From NCBI RefSeq assembly GCF_900129235.1, contig NZ_FQUV01000006.1:62001-126000 (forward strand): 64,000 bases of DNA. The letters run 5' to 3'. The position numbers were made by a program, and so were the translations under genes. Source of the stretch: Litoreibacter ascidiaceicola. Lineage in GTDB: Bacteria > Pseudomonadota > Alphaproteobacteria > Rhodobacterales > Rhodobacteraceae. Shown in pieces: positions 1 to 12,443 of the stretch. Within the stretch, counting starts at the first letter, position 1, and the number at the start of each line of letters is the position of its first letter. The notes beneath the pieces were generated by a model. It was not told the DNA's origin, made no database searches, and saw only the letters and a list, made by a program, of their open reading frames with translations.

Positions 1-70
1 CTCTATTTGTATGGCCAAAGATTGGTCATGCAGATTGTGAAGTGTTATTGTTCCAACGATGATAGGCGCT

Positions 71-988
71 TCAGTTCGACTCTTTCTTAGGTAGCGCGGT
101 CTTGGAGTGGCGGTTTTTTTTCAGCGCTTCGAACCCGATGATCACGTCCAAAAGTTCGGTCGTGATTTCGCTCTGCCGCATCGACCGTGTCTCAGACATT
201 AGCGCATCCAAACGATCGTCCACCGATTGCTCCGCTTGGCTCATCAAAGCCAAACGTGCGGCGTTTTCGGTCACAAGCGCCTCAGCTGCCGCCCGAAACA
301 TGCTGGCGAACAGGTGGTTACGAATGAGTGCCTGAAAGAGCGTAGTCGGCGGCATAGAGAAAGCTGGAAGACTGCGTGAAACCCAAGGCTTGGTCTGCAG
401 TTCTTGCACGAGATCTCGGTCGAGGGGCAAAAGGGCAATCACCTCGGGTCGTTGACCTTTGTTCCCGTCCCGCGTGAAATAAGCGAGCGAGACCGCCACA
501 TCATCTGTTCCGTGGTCACGTCGCATATCATCAAGATGTCGGGTAAGCAGATTGGCAAGCCGGCCAATCCCATCCACGGATGCGGGCGGAAAGAACGTTG
601 TCTCAGGCGCAAGGCGCTGATCCCGCAAAGCGTCCGCCATCTGCGCGCCGACGCACAAAACGATGGTCTGTTGCGAGGCGTCGACAAGCTGTTCCGCAAC
701 ATGGCTGGCCAGTACCTCGTTGTAACTTCCGCACAACCCGTGATCCGACCCAAACACGATCAGGACTTTGGTCCTTGCCGCTGAAGATGAGCTCTCAAGC
801 GGACCAATCTGGCTGAGAAGAGCGTGGAGCCCGAGCAGAATAGTCTCGTGATAGGACTCAATTGCACGGGCAGCATGTTCATATGGCGCCGAATTGATCA
901 CCGATAGTGTCTTCATCGTATGCACGATGCTCCTGATACCTTCCATGCTGGCGGTGCGCCGCGACAGGACTTCAAGCGTTTGCGCCAT
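71..988 (-). CDS. atpG: N-type ATPase gamma subunit
   Basis: Central stalk subunit of the soluble headpiece of a rotary ATPase, coupling beta-subunit ATP turnover to rotation of the c-ring. The product is 305 residues, with the typical N- and C-terminal helices of F1 gamma (start [12 protein letters not shown]-terminal [14 protein letters not shown]). An open frame reaches 1024, but the ATG at 988 has a very strong GGGAGG ribosome site just upstream, so I place the start there; it overlaps the end of atpA by 17 bases. It is the last gene of the atpDCQRBEFAG series. The sequence is divergent from housekeeping gamma subunits, as is usual for N-ATPases. No terminator was recognised in the 70 bases left in the window. 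Confidence 0.88.
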   Translation of the reverse strand: MAQTLEVLSRRTASMEGIRSIVHTMKTLSVINSAPYEHAARAIESYHETILLGLHALLSQIGPLESSSSAARTKVLIVFGSDHGLCGSYNEVLASHVAEQLVDASQQTIVLCVGAQMADALRDQRLAPETTFFPPASVDGIGRLANLLTRHLDDMRRDHGTDDVAVSLAYFTRDGNKGQRPEVIALLPLDRDLVQELQTKPWVSRSLPAFSMPPTTLFQALIRNHLFASMFRAAAEALVTENAARLALMSQAEQSVDDRLDALMSETRSMRQSEITTELLDVIIGFEALKKNRHSKTALPKKESN

Positions 989-2501
989 TCTCGCCTCCCG
1001 TACTCGCGCGCGCAGCGCGTCCAAGGGCTATCATCTGGGTTTTGTCGTCTTCGGTCAGGGGTGCATTGTCTGCAATGCGCGTTGCCAAGTCCTGCAATTC
1101 ACACGCAGCCGCTTGTCTAAGCGTGGCCATTACGGTCCCGGTCTCTGCCTCGCTCAAGCCGTCGAACTGACCTTCCATCGCCGCCACCAGAACTGCCAGT
1201 TGCTCCACCGCTGGCATCGGATCCCGCTCGGCCTGTCGTAGTGCTGCACGCACCGCCGCACCGCGTGTCAAGCGCGCGCGCGTTGCGTCGTCCAAACGAG
1301 TGCCAAAGCGGGCAAAATCCTCCAACTCTTCAAATTGCGACAGCGTCACGCGCAGGTTGCCCGCGACAGACCGGAACGCCTTGGTTTGTGCCTTGCCGCC
1401 CACCCGGCTGACCGAGACCCCCAGATCGACCGCCGGAAATTGGTTTTTGCGCACAAGCCTCGGCGATAGGTATATCTGCCCGTCGGTAATCGAGATCAGG
1501 TTTGTGGGGATATAAGCAGACAGGTTTTCTGCCTGCGTCTCGACCACGGGCAAAACGGTAATCGACCCGCCGCTTGTGAACTGCCCTGCCCGTTCCAGCA
1601 ATCGTGCGTGGATATAGAAAATATCTCCGGGAAACGCCTCACGCCCCGGTGGGCGGCGCAAGAGAAGCGACAATTCACGGTAAGAACGCGCGTGGTGGGT
1701 AAGGTCATCAAGGATCACTAAGACGTCCCGCGCCTGATCCGAAAAATACTCCGCCATCGTGAGCGCCGCATAAGGTGCCACATAGGCCAGCCCTGCCGCT
1801 TCCTCATCTCCTGCAGCTAAAACAATCGTGCGCTCCGACATCCCACCGTCATGTATCGCGCCAATCACCTTTGCCACCGCATCCCCGCGCTGGCCAATGG
1901 CGCAGTAGATGCAGATCACATCGGTGTTTTTCTGATTGAGGATTGTATCAACCGCTACCGATGTCTTACCGGTCTGCCTGTCACCGATAATCAACTGGCG
2001 TTGACCCAGCCCGATGGGCACAGCCGCATCGATGACCTTGATCCCTGTGCCCAAGGGGCGCGCGATCGCTTGGCGATCCAAGATTTGCGGGGCTTCCGCC
2101 TCGACCGGCCGAACAGTTTGCACGCGGATTGGCCCTTTGTCGTCGCTTGGCGCACCAAGGGCGTTCACAACACGCCCCAACAATGCGTCACCAACCACTG
2201 TGCTGACAACCTCGTGGGTCCGCATCACGCTCTCACCGATGGTAACCCGGTCGGACGACCCCAGTAACACTACGCCAAGCCGTCCCGGTTCAAGGTCCAG
2301 AACGATGCCCTGCACGCCGCTGGCAAATTGCAGCAACTCATCGGATAACGCCCGCTCTAAACCGGCAACGATGGCGATCCCGTCGCCGACCTCTGCCACC
2401 AATCCGATCTCGCTGAGTTGCGGAGTGGGTGACGGTGCGTTTATCAGAAAATCAAGAATTCTATCGGGGTCTGCTCGGGCTCGCGTGACTTCACTGCTCA
2501 T
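972..2501 (-). CDS. atpA: N-type ATPase alpha subunit
   Basis: Non-catalytic nucleotide-binding subunit of the alpha3beta3 head. The 509-residue product has a Walker A motif GDRQTGKT at residues 173-180 and a Walker B region ending [13 protein letters not shown]. Gene order after atpF and before atpG, and the presence of atpQ and atpR upstream, mark it as the N-type (alternate) enzyme and not the housekeeping F-type; the housekeeping operon would be elsewhere in the genome. The start ATG at 2501 overlaps the end of atpF by 11 bases, suggesting translational coupling. Confidence 0.95.
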   Translation of the reverse strand: MSSEVTRARADPDRILDFLINAPSPTPQLSEIGLVAEVGDGIAIVAGLERALSDELLQFASGVQGIVLDLEPGRLGVVLLGSSDRVTIGESVMRTHEVVSTVVGDALLGRVVNALGAPSDDKGPIRVQTVRPVEAEAPQILDRQAIARPLGTGIKVIDAAVPIGLGQRQLIIGDRQTGKTSVAVDTILNQKNTDVICIYCAIGQRGDAVAKVIGAIHDGGMSERTIVLAAGDEEAAGLAYVAPYAALTMAEYFSDQARDVLVILDDLTHHARSYRELSLLLRRPPGREAFPGDIFYIHARLLERAGQFTSGGSITVLPVVETQAENLSAYIPTNLISITDGQIYLSPRLVRKNQFPAVDLGVSVSRVGGKAQTKAFRSVAGNLRVTLSQFEELEDFARFGTRLDDATRARLTRGAAVRAALRQAERDPMPAVEQLAVLVAAMEGQFDGLSEAETGTVMATLRQAAACELQDLATRIADNAPLTEDDKTQMIALGRAARASTGGENGANA

Positions 2502-3261
2502 GGGATTTCACCCTAAGATCATTGCCCGCCGTCAATTGTTCTTCAATCAGGCAGGCAAGACCGTCGATGTAGGAATCAACAGTCCACGCGAGCTGTGCCC
2601 CGCCAACCCGCAAAACGAGACCCGGTGCTTGCGCTTCATCAGTGCCGAATCGCACTGCAACCTCGGGGAACGCTCCCCGGAGTTCCGAGGTCAATTCTTC
2701 TTCCACCAGATCTGGCAAGGAACTTTGCGACGTTATGACTGCCTCTGTCGCCTGCCCCGCCGCGCGCTGTAAATCGGGCACCATCGGCTTGGCTTGTTCG
2801 ACCAAGCGGTGCGCAATCCGCACTTCTAACGTCTCATCCGCGAGATCTCTGAGCGCCTTGCGGGTCAGTGACAAAAGCGCCCCAGCCCCTGCGCGATGCA
2901 TCTTCGCTGTATACTTCTGCGCCTCGTCGTCCAGATGCGTCTTCAACGCGTCATGTTCCCGCTCCAACCGCTTTTGCGCGTCAGCCAGCAGAACGTCGCG
3001 CTGTTCTTCGGCCGATTTCCGGATCGTCTCCGTCATCTCAGATTGTGCGACGTTCAAGGCATGCACCTTGTCTTGGTAGGCCTTCTCCACCGCCCGCGCC
3101 TGTTCCTTGGCAAGAACAGCTTCTTGCATTCGATCTCTGATCTCGACTTCACGCGCATCAATGCCGTCCAGAATGGGCCGGTATAGAAAACGCTTCAATA
3201 GCCAGACAAGCACCAGGAAGTTGGCGATCTGTGCCGCGACAGTGATCCAGTCAATCGACAT
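2491..3261 (-). CDS. atpF: N-type ATPase b subunit (stator)
   Basis: Peripheral stalk subunit joining the membrane part to the head. The 256-residue product has one N-terminal membrane helix (about residues 5-27), a long charged coiled-coil of roughly residues 30-130, and a C-terminal part of about 100 residues. It is much longer than the usual 150-160-residue b subunit. There is no separate delta gene in the operon, so the extended C-terminal part may take over the delta role, as proposed for N-ATPases; that assignment is inference. The gene starts three bases after the atpE stop. Confidence 0.9.
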   Translation of the reverse strand: MSIDWITVAAQIANFLVLVWLLKRFLYRPILDGIDAREVEIRDRMQEAVLAKEQARAVEKAYQDKVHALNVAQSEMTETIRKSAEEQRDVLLADAQKRLEREHDALKTHLDDEAQKYTAKMHRAGAGALLSLTRKALRDLADETLEVRIAHRLVEQAKPMVPDLQRAAGQATEAVITSQSSLPDLVEEELTSELRGAFPEVAVRFGTDEAQAPGLVLRVGGAQLAWTVDSYIDGLACLIEEQLTAGNDLRVKSHEQ

Positions 3262-3264
3262 AAA

Positions 3265-3552
3265 TCAACTACCTGCCGCCTGCGCCGCTTCCACCGCAGC
3301 CGTCCAAAATGGATTTGCGAAAATCAGGATCATCGCAACGACGAAGCAGTAAATCGCTGTAGATTCGATCATCGCAAGACTGACGAAAAGGGTGCGCGAA
3401 ATAGTTGAGGCTGCATCGGGTTGTTGGGCGATAGCATTCAGCGCGTTTGAAGCGGCTCGCCCTTCGCCAAGGGCCGGACCGATTGCGCCGAACGCTACAG
3501 TCAGCCCCGCCGTAAAGATAGAGATTGCAGCGATTAAGCCTAGGTCAGTCAT
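3265..3552 (-). CDS. atpE: N-type ATPase c subunit (rotor ring)
   Basis: Membrane rotor subunit of 95 residues: two hydrophobic helices joined by a polar loop that contains AQQPDA. The second helix carries the ion-binding MIESTAIY motif, with Glu63 followed by Ser64-Thr65. The first helix has a second carboxylate, Glu30, at the position filled by Gln32 in the Ilyobacter tartaricus Na+ ring. The Glu-Ser-Thr motif resembles Na+ rings, but a related N-ATPase ring from Burkholderia pseudomallei was reported, to my recollection, to be proton-coupled, so the ion here is uncertain. The gene overlaps atpB by 4 bases. Confidence 0.94.
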   Translation of the reverse strand: MTDLGLIAAISIFTAGLTVAFGAIGPALGEGRAASNALNAIAQQPDAASTISRTLFVSLAMIESTAIYCFVVAMILIFANPFWTAAVEAAQAAGS

Positions 3553-4238
3553 GGGTTTTCCTTTTCTGTATTTGGAGGGGTGGCAGTGGCACTGGAAATG
3601 TAAACAGTCGCCAAAATCGCAAAGATGTAGGCTTGGATCAGCCCCGTCAGCAGGCCCAGAACGTCCATCACAACTGGGAAGAAGAAGGGCGCAACACCGA
3701 GCAGGATCGCCGCGATAACGGCACCGCTCATGATATTCCCGTAGAGGCGGATGGCGAGAGAGATGCCGCGTGAAAATTCTGAGATGATGTTGAACGGCAG
3801 CATGATGAAAGACGGCTCAAGATAGGTTTTCAGATACCCGCCCAGACCCCGACTGGTAATCCCAAAAAGCGGCACCGCGATCAGAACGGACAGAGCCAGC
3901 GCTGTGGTTGTCGAGAGTGACGCCGTTGGCGGTTCAAACCCGGGTACGACCAACAGGAGGTTCGACATGGCGACGAACAAGAACAGCGTTCCGACATAGT
4001 ATAAAAGATGTCGTTCGCGGCGGCCCGCCACCTCTTCGATCTGGGCTTCGATGCCTTGTACAATCACTTCCAACATGGTCCGCCAGCGGTTTGGCGGGAC
4101 ATCCGGGCGCAAATTGCGCGTGATTAAGATCGCAGAAACCGTCAGCAACGCCATAACCACCCATGTGTAGAAAATCGTTGCGTTTATAGGGACACCCCAC
4201 GCTTGAAACATGATGGTTTGATCCGGGGACAGGTTCAT
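3549..4238 (-). CDS. atpB: N-type ATPase a subunit
   Basis: Membrane stator subunit that forms the ion half-channels against the c-ring. The 229-residue hydrophobic product has about five or six helices; the essential arginine lies in the motif LAIRLYGNIMSG near residue 165, matching Arg210 of E. coli subunit a. The ATG overlaps the end of atpR by 4 bases, and the stop overlaps the atpE start by 4 bases. Confidence 0.93.
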   Translation of the reverse strand: MNLSPDQTIMFQAWGVPINATIFYTWVVMALLTVSAILITRNLRPDVPPNRWRTMLEVIVQGIEAQIEEVAGRRERHLLYYVGTLFLFVAMSNLLLVVPGFEPPTASLSTTTALALSVLIAVPLFGITSRGLGGYLKTYLEPSFIMLPFNIISEFSRGISLAIRLYGNIMSGAVIAAILLGVAPFFFPVVMDVLGLLTGLIQAYIFAILATVYISSATATPPNTEKENP

Positions 4239-4534
4239 TGCGCACCTCCAGATGGGGTGCTGACGCTTGCAACGGTCAAACTAATGAAGCGGACGATGAC
4301 GAAGGCGGCGGCGTATCCCAAAAGGGACCATGGACCACCCTGCTCCACGACAATCCAACCAACACCCAGAAGGGCTGCAATCCTGATTGCGGCGCTGAGC
4401 ACCAATACAGCGACAGGTTTCACCGACCGCAAAGCCATCCGCATGCCCAAACCGAGACCCGCAAAGAACACGGCGCTCGTCGCGGCACCGATTGCCAATC
4501 CCAAAATCAAGGAGCTCCAATCAAAAGACATCAT
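4235..4534 (-). CDS. atpR: N-ATPase accessory membrane protein AtpR
   Basis: Small 99-residue protein with three predicted membrane helices, found only in N-type ATPase operons. Arginines sit inside or at the edges of the hydrophobic segments (Arg32, Arg36, Arg51, Arg82). In the published description of N-ATPases such arginines were proposed to meet the c-subunit carboxylates during assembly of the ring. This gene, together with atpQ, is the main evidence that the operon is N-type. Two ATGs lie in tandem at 4534 and 4531; both overlap or abut the end of atpQ. Confidence 0.88.
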   Translation of the reverse strand: MMSFDWSSLILGLAIGAATSAVFFAGLGLGMRMALRSVKPVAVLVLSAAIRIAALLGVGWIVVEQGGPWSLLGYAAAFVIVRFISLTVASVSTPSGGAQ

Positions 4535-4814
4535 TTGTCACCTCCTTCCTTGTTGATCCATGCCGCTGCGATAAATCCACCGACGACCACGCCCGCGAGG
4601 ATCAGGGCAAGCGTCCATGGAAACCCTTTAGGGGTGACGCGGTCGAGCCAGAGCCCCAGAAACGCTCCTCCAACGGTTGGAACGGCAATTGACCAGCCGA
4701 TCATCCCGAACGTCCCAATCCCACGCAACGGGCTTGGACCAGGGTTGTCACGGTTCGATTTCATCCGTTTGGCCTGGCGTGCGATATCGTCCACCGGTTT
4801 CTTAGGATTCTCCG

Positions 4815-4818
<4 letters not shown>
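4531..4818 (-). CDS. atpQ: N-ATPase AtpQ (AtpI-like membrane protein)
   Basis: A 95-residue protein with two predicted membrane helices (about residues 38-58 and 68-88) after a basic N-terminal segment, resembling the AtpI / F0F1-ATPase subunit family. AtpI-type proteins help assemble the c-ring. It lies between atpC and atpR, with 4-base start/stop overlaps on both sides, in the order typical of N-ATPase operons. Confidence 0.85.
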
Positions 4819-7536
<2,718 letters not shown>

Positions 7537-7537
7537 C

Positions 7538-8539
7538 TCAGGCTCCCAAGGTGGCGACAAGAACCGCCTTGATTGTGTGCATCCGGTTTTCGGCCTGATC
7601 AAAGACGATGGACGCAGCGCTCTCGAACACCTCTTCAGTGACTTCCATCGCATCAATGCCGAACTCGGCTTTGATCTCGGCCCCCACGGTGGTTTCGGCG
7701 TTATGGAATGCGGGCAGACAATGCATGAAACAGCTGCGCGGATTGCCCGTTTTGGCCATCACATCGGCGGTCACTTGATACGGTGTCAGCAGCTTGATCC
7801 GCTCACCCCATTTCTCCTTGGCCTCGCCCATGGACACCCAAACATCCGTGTAGATGAAATCGGCCCCTTTTACGGCCTCGTCCACATCTTCGGTAATGGT
7901 AATCTGGGCACCCGTCTCGGCGGCAATCGCTTGTGCCTCGTCGCGGATCGCCTGAACGGGCCAAAGGCTTTGGGGCGCGCAAAGCCGCACATCCATCCCC
8001 ATCTTGGCCCCACCGATCAACAAGCTGTCGCCCATATTATTGCCGGCGTCGCCCAGAAACGCATAGGACACCTGATGCAGCGGCTTATCGACATGCTCCT
8101 GCATGGTCAGGAAATCAGCCAAAATCTGCGTGGGGTGAAATTCGTTGGTAAGGCCATTATAGACCGGCACACCAGAGAAGTCGGCAAGCTGTTGGACGAC
8201 GTCTTGCCCAAAGCCACGGTATTCAATCGCGTCGTAAATCCGCCCTAGGACTCGCGCGGTGTCCTTGATGGATTCCTTGTGCCCGATGTGGGATCCTGTG
8301 GGTCCAAGATATGTGACCCGCGCACCCTGATCATAAGCGGCCACCTCGAAACCCACGCGCGTGCGCGTGCTGTCTTTCTCAAAGATCAGCGCGATGTCCT
8401 TGCCTTGCAGCGTCGGAACTTCCGTTCCGGTAATCTTCGCGGTCTTCAGGTTTGCTGCAAGTTTCAACAGGAACGTGATTTCGTGAGGTGTGAAGTCCCG
8501 CAGGGTCAGAAAGTGACGGTTTCTAAGATTGTAAGCCAT
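7538..8539 (-). CDS. arcB: Ornithine carbamoyltransferase, catabolic type
   Basis: Converts citrulline and phosphate to ornithine and carbamoyl phosphate in the deiminase pathway. The 333-residue product carries the carbamoyl-phosphate site STRTR at residues 57-61, the FHPTQ motif, HCLPAFHN, and the ornithine loop [12 protein letters not shown]. Length and operon position between arcA and arcC argue for the catabolic ArcB and not the biosynthetic ArgF, although the sequence alone does not separate them. Confidence 0.93.
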   Translation of the reverse strand: MAYNLRNRHFLTLRDFTPHEITFLLKLAANLKTAKITGTEVPTLQGKDIALIFEKDSTRTRVGFEVAAYDQGARVTYLGPTGSHIGHKESIKDTARVLGRIYDAIEYRGFGQDVVQQLADFSGVPVYNGLTNEFHPTQILADFLTMQEHVDKPLHQVSYAFLGDAGNNMGDSLLIGGAKMGMDVRLCAPQSLWPVQAIRDEAQAIAAETGAQITITEDVDEAVKGADFIYTDVWVSMGEAKEKWGERIKLLTPYQVTADVMAKTGNPRSCFMHCLPAFHNAETTVGAEIKAEFGIDAMEVTEEVFESAASIVFDQAENRMHTIKAVLVATLGA

Positions 8540-8543
8540 TGTA

Positions 8544-9578
8544 TTAGTTCCATTTCCTGGTTTCGGTCATGACCTCTTCGACATTTCGGCGGTAAGAGTA
8601 GGGCATCGGCTCTCCACGCCCTATTCGTAGCAGCAAAGAAGGGCGGCCCTCTGTCTCCCCAAGCAGCGTTGCAACTTGATCACGCTGCTCGGAGACTTCA
8701 ATCGCCTGATTAATATGCGCGTTCATCAGCCCCAAAGAGGTGGCGGCAAGCGCAAATCTCTGAAATGCACGGCCAGTTTCGACCCAATTCACTGGCGTGT
8801 TCCGGTCACTGACAAATACGGCCAAAGCAGAAGCGCTCGAAATCTGATGACGAATTTTGGCGGTTTCCGAACTTACCCGGAAAACGAAGGGGAAAATCAC
8901 GCGACCCACCCATTCGGGCAAACTCGGGTTGCCAAGGCACCGCCCAAATAACCCGTCGCGCCGAATTCTGGCCCCTCGCGCGCTGAAGCGTATCCACAGC
9001 ACAAGCTCAGCAACGAACTTGGGATTAGCCATTTGTTTTGCATTGCCAACAACGACCATTTCACGCAATGCGGCGATACATTCCGGTGATTGTATCAGGT
9101 GAAATGTCACGTCCGGACCAGCGGCTGCATCGGTCAATGCCAGTTTTTCAGCCTCAGTCAGCGGTTTGCCATCAAACAGGGAACGTGTCGTTTGCCGCAA
9201 TGGAATTGCCGCAATAAGCGGTGAAGCCGGGATGGCTTCTTCGACCAAGTCAATTTGTACTGAGGCGCCGTCGCTAGCAATACATGGCGTCGCGACGATA
9301 CCGAACCCTGACGCAGCGATCACAATATTTTCTGTCGCGCAGCCGAGACTGACGTGAAGATGGTGATCGTCAGGATCGACAACCACGCAACGGCGGCTAC
9401 GATCAATATGTACCGTGATGCGGTCCTCACTGACGTCGAAAAACCACGGTTGCGTGTTGTGGCTGTTGGTAGCCAATGTGGCGTAGCGAACCAATTCCCG
9501 ATTCCGGCGCATGGGCGCACGGCTTCGTGTGTCGAGCGGGCGGCGGCAAGTATCCATGGTGGCGGTGTAATCGCTCAA
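8544..9578 (-). CDS. Acg-family nitroreductase-like FMN protein
   Basis: Probable cytoplasmic FMN-binding oxidoreductase of the nitroreductase superfamily, closest in pattern to the mycobacterial Acg type. The sequence shows [12 protein letters not shown] near the N-terminus and a C-terminal [21 protein letters not shown] segment. An open frame extends to a GTG at 9605, inside arcA; a TTG at 9578 follows a GAGGGGGG ribosome site by a normal distance, and an ATG lies at 9557, so the start is uncertain. Roughly 344 residues. Nitroreductases are not part of the arginine deiminase pathway; Acg itself belongs to a hypoxia regulon, which fits an oxygen-controlled operon. The substrate is unknown. 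Confidence 0.75.
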   Translation of the reverse strand: MSDYTATMDTCRRPLDTRSRAPMRRNRELVRYATLATNSHNTQPWFFDVSEDRITVHIDRSRRCVVVDPDDHHLHVSLGCATENIVIAASGFGIVATPCIASDGASVQIDLVEEAIPASPLIAAIPLRQTTRSLFDGKPLTEAEKLALTDAAAGPDVTFHLIQSPECIAALREMVVVGNAKQMANPKFVAELVLWIRFSARGARIRRDGLFGRCLGNPSLPEWVGRVIFPFVFRVSSETAKIRHQISSASALAVFVSDRNTPVNWVETGRAFQRFALAATSLGLMNAHINQAIEVSEQRDQVATLLGETEGRPSLLLRIGRGEPMPYSYRRNVEEVMTETRKWN

Positions 9579-9591
9579 TGTTTTACCCCCC

Positions 9592-10824
9592 TCACACCGG
9601 ATCACGGATTGTCGGGCAGCTCATGCAATGCCCACCGCCGCGGCCACGGCCCAACTCGGCACCAGGTATCGCAAGAACCTCGATTCCGGCCGCCTTGAGC
9701 GCCGCGTTTGTGTCGTCGTTGCGATCGTAGCCAATCACCACGCCGGGACGCAGAGCCAGAACGTTGTTGCCGTCGTTCCATTGCTCACGTGCGCGCTCTT
9801 CCTCGGTGTTGCCACCGGTCGGCACGATTTGCAGGCTTTTATAACCCAGCACCTCGGCGACAATGTCGAAGATCGGACGCGGGTCGAGGCGAAACTCCAG
9901 TGGCGCGCGGCCCTCGCCGGGGCGAATGTCGTAGCAGATCAACTCATCCGCGACCTCTTTGAAGGTCGTCACCACGTCACCGCCACACAGCGTAAAGACC
10001 GTATCCAGATGCATCGCGGCCCGCGACTTGGGAATGCGGAACGCCAGGACACGCTCAGCCGCCCCTGTATCAAATAACGCCTCGGCCAGTTGCCCGATCC
10101 CTTGTGGCGAAGACCGCTCACCCATACCGACCAGAACAGTGCCGTTGCCTACTGGCATGATGTCGCCGCCCTCCACTGTCGCAAGCCCGTGGTCTAGTGT
10201 GGGATCGCCCCAGTGGATCGTCGTTTTGCCCGCGAACTTGGGATGAAACTTGTAGATTGCGGTATTCAACAGCGTCTCTGGCCGTCTTGCCGACCAATGC
10301 ATGGGATTGACCGACACGCCACCATATATCCACGCAGAATTGTCGCGAGTGAACAGAGCATTGGGCAAAGGCGGCAGTATGAACCCGTGTTGGCCGAGAT
10401 AACTGCCGAAAAGCCCTGTTGCCTCAAAGTCTAGATCATCCGTGGCAAGCCCGCCCAGCAAGTACTCAGCAAGTTGCACGCCAGACAGTTCATCCATCCA
10501 ACTGCGCAACTCAGACATCATGCCAACGCCAATCTGATCTGGTGTGATCCGGTGATCCAACACCCAATCCCGGCCTTTGGGGATGTCCAGCGTCTCGGCC
10601 AGCAGATCATTGACGTCCAGAACTTCGACGCCCTCAGCGCGCATTGTCGCGGAAAAGACATCGTGATCCTTTTGCGCCTGTTTGACCCAAAACACGTCAT
10701 CAAAAAGCAAGTCTTGGCAGTTTTCAGGCGTTAGGCGACGGTGCGCCAGACCCGGTCTGCAAACGATCACCTGTCGCAGTTTTCCAGTTTCGGAATACAC
10801 GCCCAGTTTTTTTTCATTTTCCAT
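9592..10824 (-). CDS. arcA: Arginine deiminase
   Basis: Hydrolyses arginine to citrulline and ammonia, the first step of the pathway; the ammonia released raises cytoplasmic pH. The 410-residue product has the guanidino-group-modifying motifs [33 protein letters not shown] and the C-terminal catalytic cysteine segment GGGHCMSCP (Cys400 by comparison with known enzymes). The ATG at 10824 follows an AAAGGAAA ribosome site; the longer frame to 10854 overlaps arcD and looks untranslated. Confidence 0.96.
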   Translation of the reverse strand: MENEKKLGVYSETGKLRQVIVCRPGLAHRRLTPENCQDLLFDDVFWVKQAQKDHDVFSATMRAEGVEVLDVNDLLAETLDIPKGRDWVLDHRITPDQIGVGMMSELRSWMDELSGVQLAEYLLGGLATDDLDFEATGLFGSYLGQHGFILPPLPNALFTRDNSAWIYGGVSVNPMHWSARRPETLLNTAIYKFHPKFAGKTTIHWGDPTLDHGLATVEGGDIMPVGNGTVLVGMGERSSPQGIGQLAEALFDTGAAERVLAFRIPKSRAAMHLDTVFTLCGGDVVTTFKEVADELICYDIRPGEGRAPLEFRLDPRPIFDIVAEVLGYKSLQIVPTGGNTEEERAREQWNDGNNVLALRPGVVIGYDRNDDTNAALKAAGIEVLAIPGAELGRGRGGGHCMSCPTIRDPV

Positions 10825-10850
10825 AGAGATTTTCCTTTGAAAAGCGCGAG

Positions 10851-12320
10851 TCACAGGGCGCTGATTGCACCTGTCAACATCAGATAGGCCGCAACAATGG
10901 CGGCCCCGACGAGGCCAATCGCAATCAGGATTTCAACGGGAGAGAACATCTTTTCGTCTTCGGACTTACGCGCCCGGACATAGACAGGGATACCGACCGC
11001 ATAGATGATCGCACACATCAGCAAATACGTTGGCCCTGCCGCATAGACCAGCCATGCCCCGTAAACCATCGCCAGCGCTCCAATAGCCATATCACGACCA
11101 CGACTCTCTTGCAGATCATAGCTTTCGCCGGTCATCGCAAGCTTGAGCGCATAGGCACCAGAGAACACGTATGGGACTAGAATGGCAGTGGACGCGATGT
11201 AGAAAAGCGCGAGATAGGTCGAGTTCGCATATAGTGTTACGATCAGGACAACTTGCACACAGATATTGGTGATCCAGAGTGAACCAGATGGGGACCCATT
11301 TTCATTTTCTTTGCCAAAGGCCTCTGGCAGCATGCCTTCTTTGGCAGCTCGAAACGCAATTTCAGCTGCCAGCAAAGTCCAGCTCAGGAACGCACCAGCG
11401 ACCGAGATCACAAGGCCGAACCTGACCAACACCGAGCCCCAAGGGCCAACGACTGACTCAAGTACATAAGCCATGGAGGCGGCGGCAGGCAGGGCCGCGA
11501 GGTCGGGTTGGGACATGACGCCAAGCGACAACAGAGAGACAAGCAGATATAGCAAGAGAACTGTGACGAAGCCAAGAATGGTGGCTTTGCCGATGTCGCT
11601 GCGCTTACGGGCACGACCGGAGCCGACACTGGCCCCCTCGATCCCAATGAAGACCCACAGTGTTACCAGCATCGTGCTTTGAACTTGGGTCGTGATGCTT
11701 CCGAGTGAAAGGGATTCAGTGCCCCAAAAATCCAGCTCGAACGTCGGCATGTTGAAACCCACGACGGCAAGGACGATGAAAAGAAAGATGGGTGCCAGCT
11801 TGGCGACCGTAGTAATCGTATTGATGATCGCCGCCTGTCGCACCCCCATCAAAACCAGCGCATGAACAAGCCATACACAGATCGAGGCACCGACAATGGC
11901 CTGCCACGTATTCCCCTCTTCACCGAAGGGTGCATAGAAATAACTGAGCGCGCCAAAAATCAGAACGACGTAGGATACGTTGCCGATCCACGCGCTGATC
12001 CAGTAACCCCAAGCACTGTTAAAGCCCACAAAATTGCCGAACCCAGCACGCGCATAGGAATACGGCCCCGCGTCAAGCGCAGGTTTGCGGGTGGACAGGT
12101 TCTTATACACGAAGGCAAGCGCCAGCATCCCGACACCAGTAATGAGCCAGCCAATGGTGATAGCCCCAGCGGATGCCCCGCGGGCCATGTTCTGCGGCAG
12201 GCTGAAGACCCCACCACCAATCATGGATCCGACGACGAGAGCCGTCAACGGCAGCAAACCTAATGTGCCGGATTTGGTCTGGGTCGATAAATCGTCTTTT
12301 GCTGTCAGATCGGTCGACAT
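10851..12320 (-). CDS. arcD: Arginine/ornithine antiporter (APC superfamily)
   Basis: Inner-membrane exchanger of about 489 residues and 12-13 membrane helices, importing arginine and exporting ornithine without net energy cost. The N-terminal motif [14 protein letters not shown] is the substrate-binding helix signature of basic amino-acid antiporters. The ATG at 12320 lies 7 bases after AAGGAG; a GTG at 12326 is too close to that site. It is the first gene of the arc-atp series and has an FNR-type box upstream at 12374-12387. Confidence 0.92.
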   Translation of the reverse strand: MSTDLTAKDDLSTQTKSGTLGLLPLTALVVGSMIGGGVFSLPQNMARGASAGAITIGWLITGVGMLALAFVYKNLSTRKPALDAGPYSYARAGFGNFVGFNSAWGYWISAWIGNVSYVVLIFGALSYFYAPFGEEGNTWQAIVGASICVWLVHALVLMGVRQAAIINTITTVAKLAPIFLFIVLAVVGFNMPTFELDFWGTESLSLGSITTQVQSTMLVTLWVFIGIEGASVGSGRARKRSDIGKATILGFVTVLLLYLLVSLLSLGVMSQPDLAALPAAASMAYVLESVVGPWGSVLVRFGLVISVAGAFLSWTLLAAEIAFRAAKEGMLPEAFGKENENGSPSGSLWITNICVQVVLIVTLYANSTYLALFYIASTAILVPYVFSGAYALKLAMTGESYDLQESRGRDMAIGALAMVYGAWLVYAAGPTYLLMCAIIYAVGIPVYVRARKSEDEKMFSPVEILIAIGLVGAAIVAAYLMLTGAISAL

Positions 12321-12347
12321 CGGCACACTCCTTTGCGTTTCAGGCTA

Positions 12348-12387
12348 AAAATACAGGACTGACCCAAGCAGGATTGACGTGCGTCAA
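12348..12387 (-). promoter_or_regulatory. FNR-type promoter of arcD operon
   Basis: The perfect palindrome TTGACGTGCGTCAA occupies 12374-12387. A -10-like TATTTT (minus strand) lies at 12353-12348, centred 30 bases from the middle of the box. That is the spacing of a class II FNR promoter, in which the box is near -41.5. The arcD start is about 60 bases from the box centre. Confidence 0.75.
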
Positions 12388-12443
12388 TAGGCAGACAGGA
12401 CGATCAATTGGAAACCGATCAAGCTGGCTTTAGTGATCTGCGA

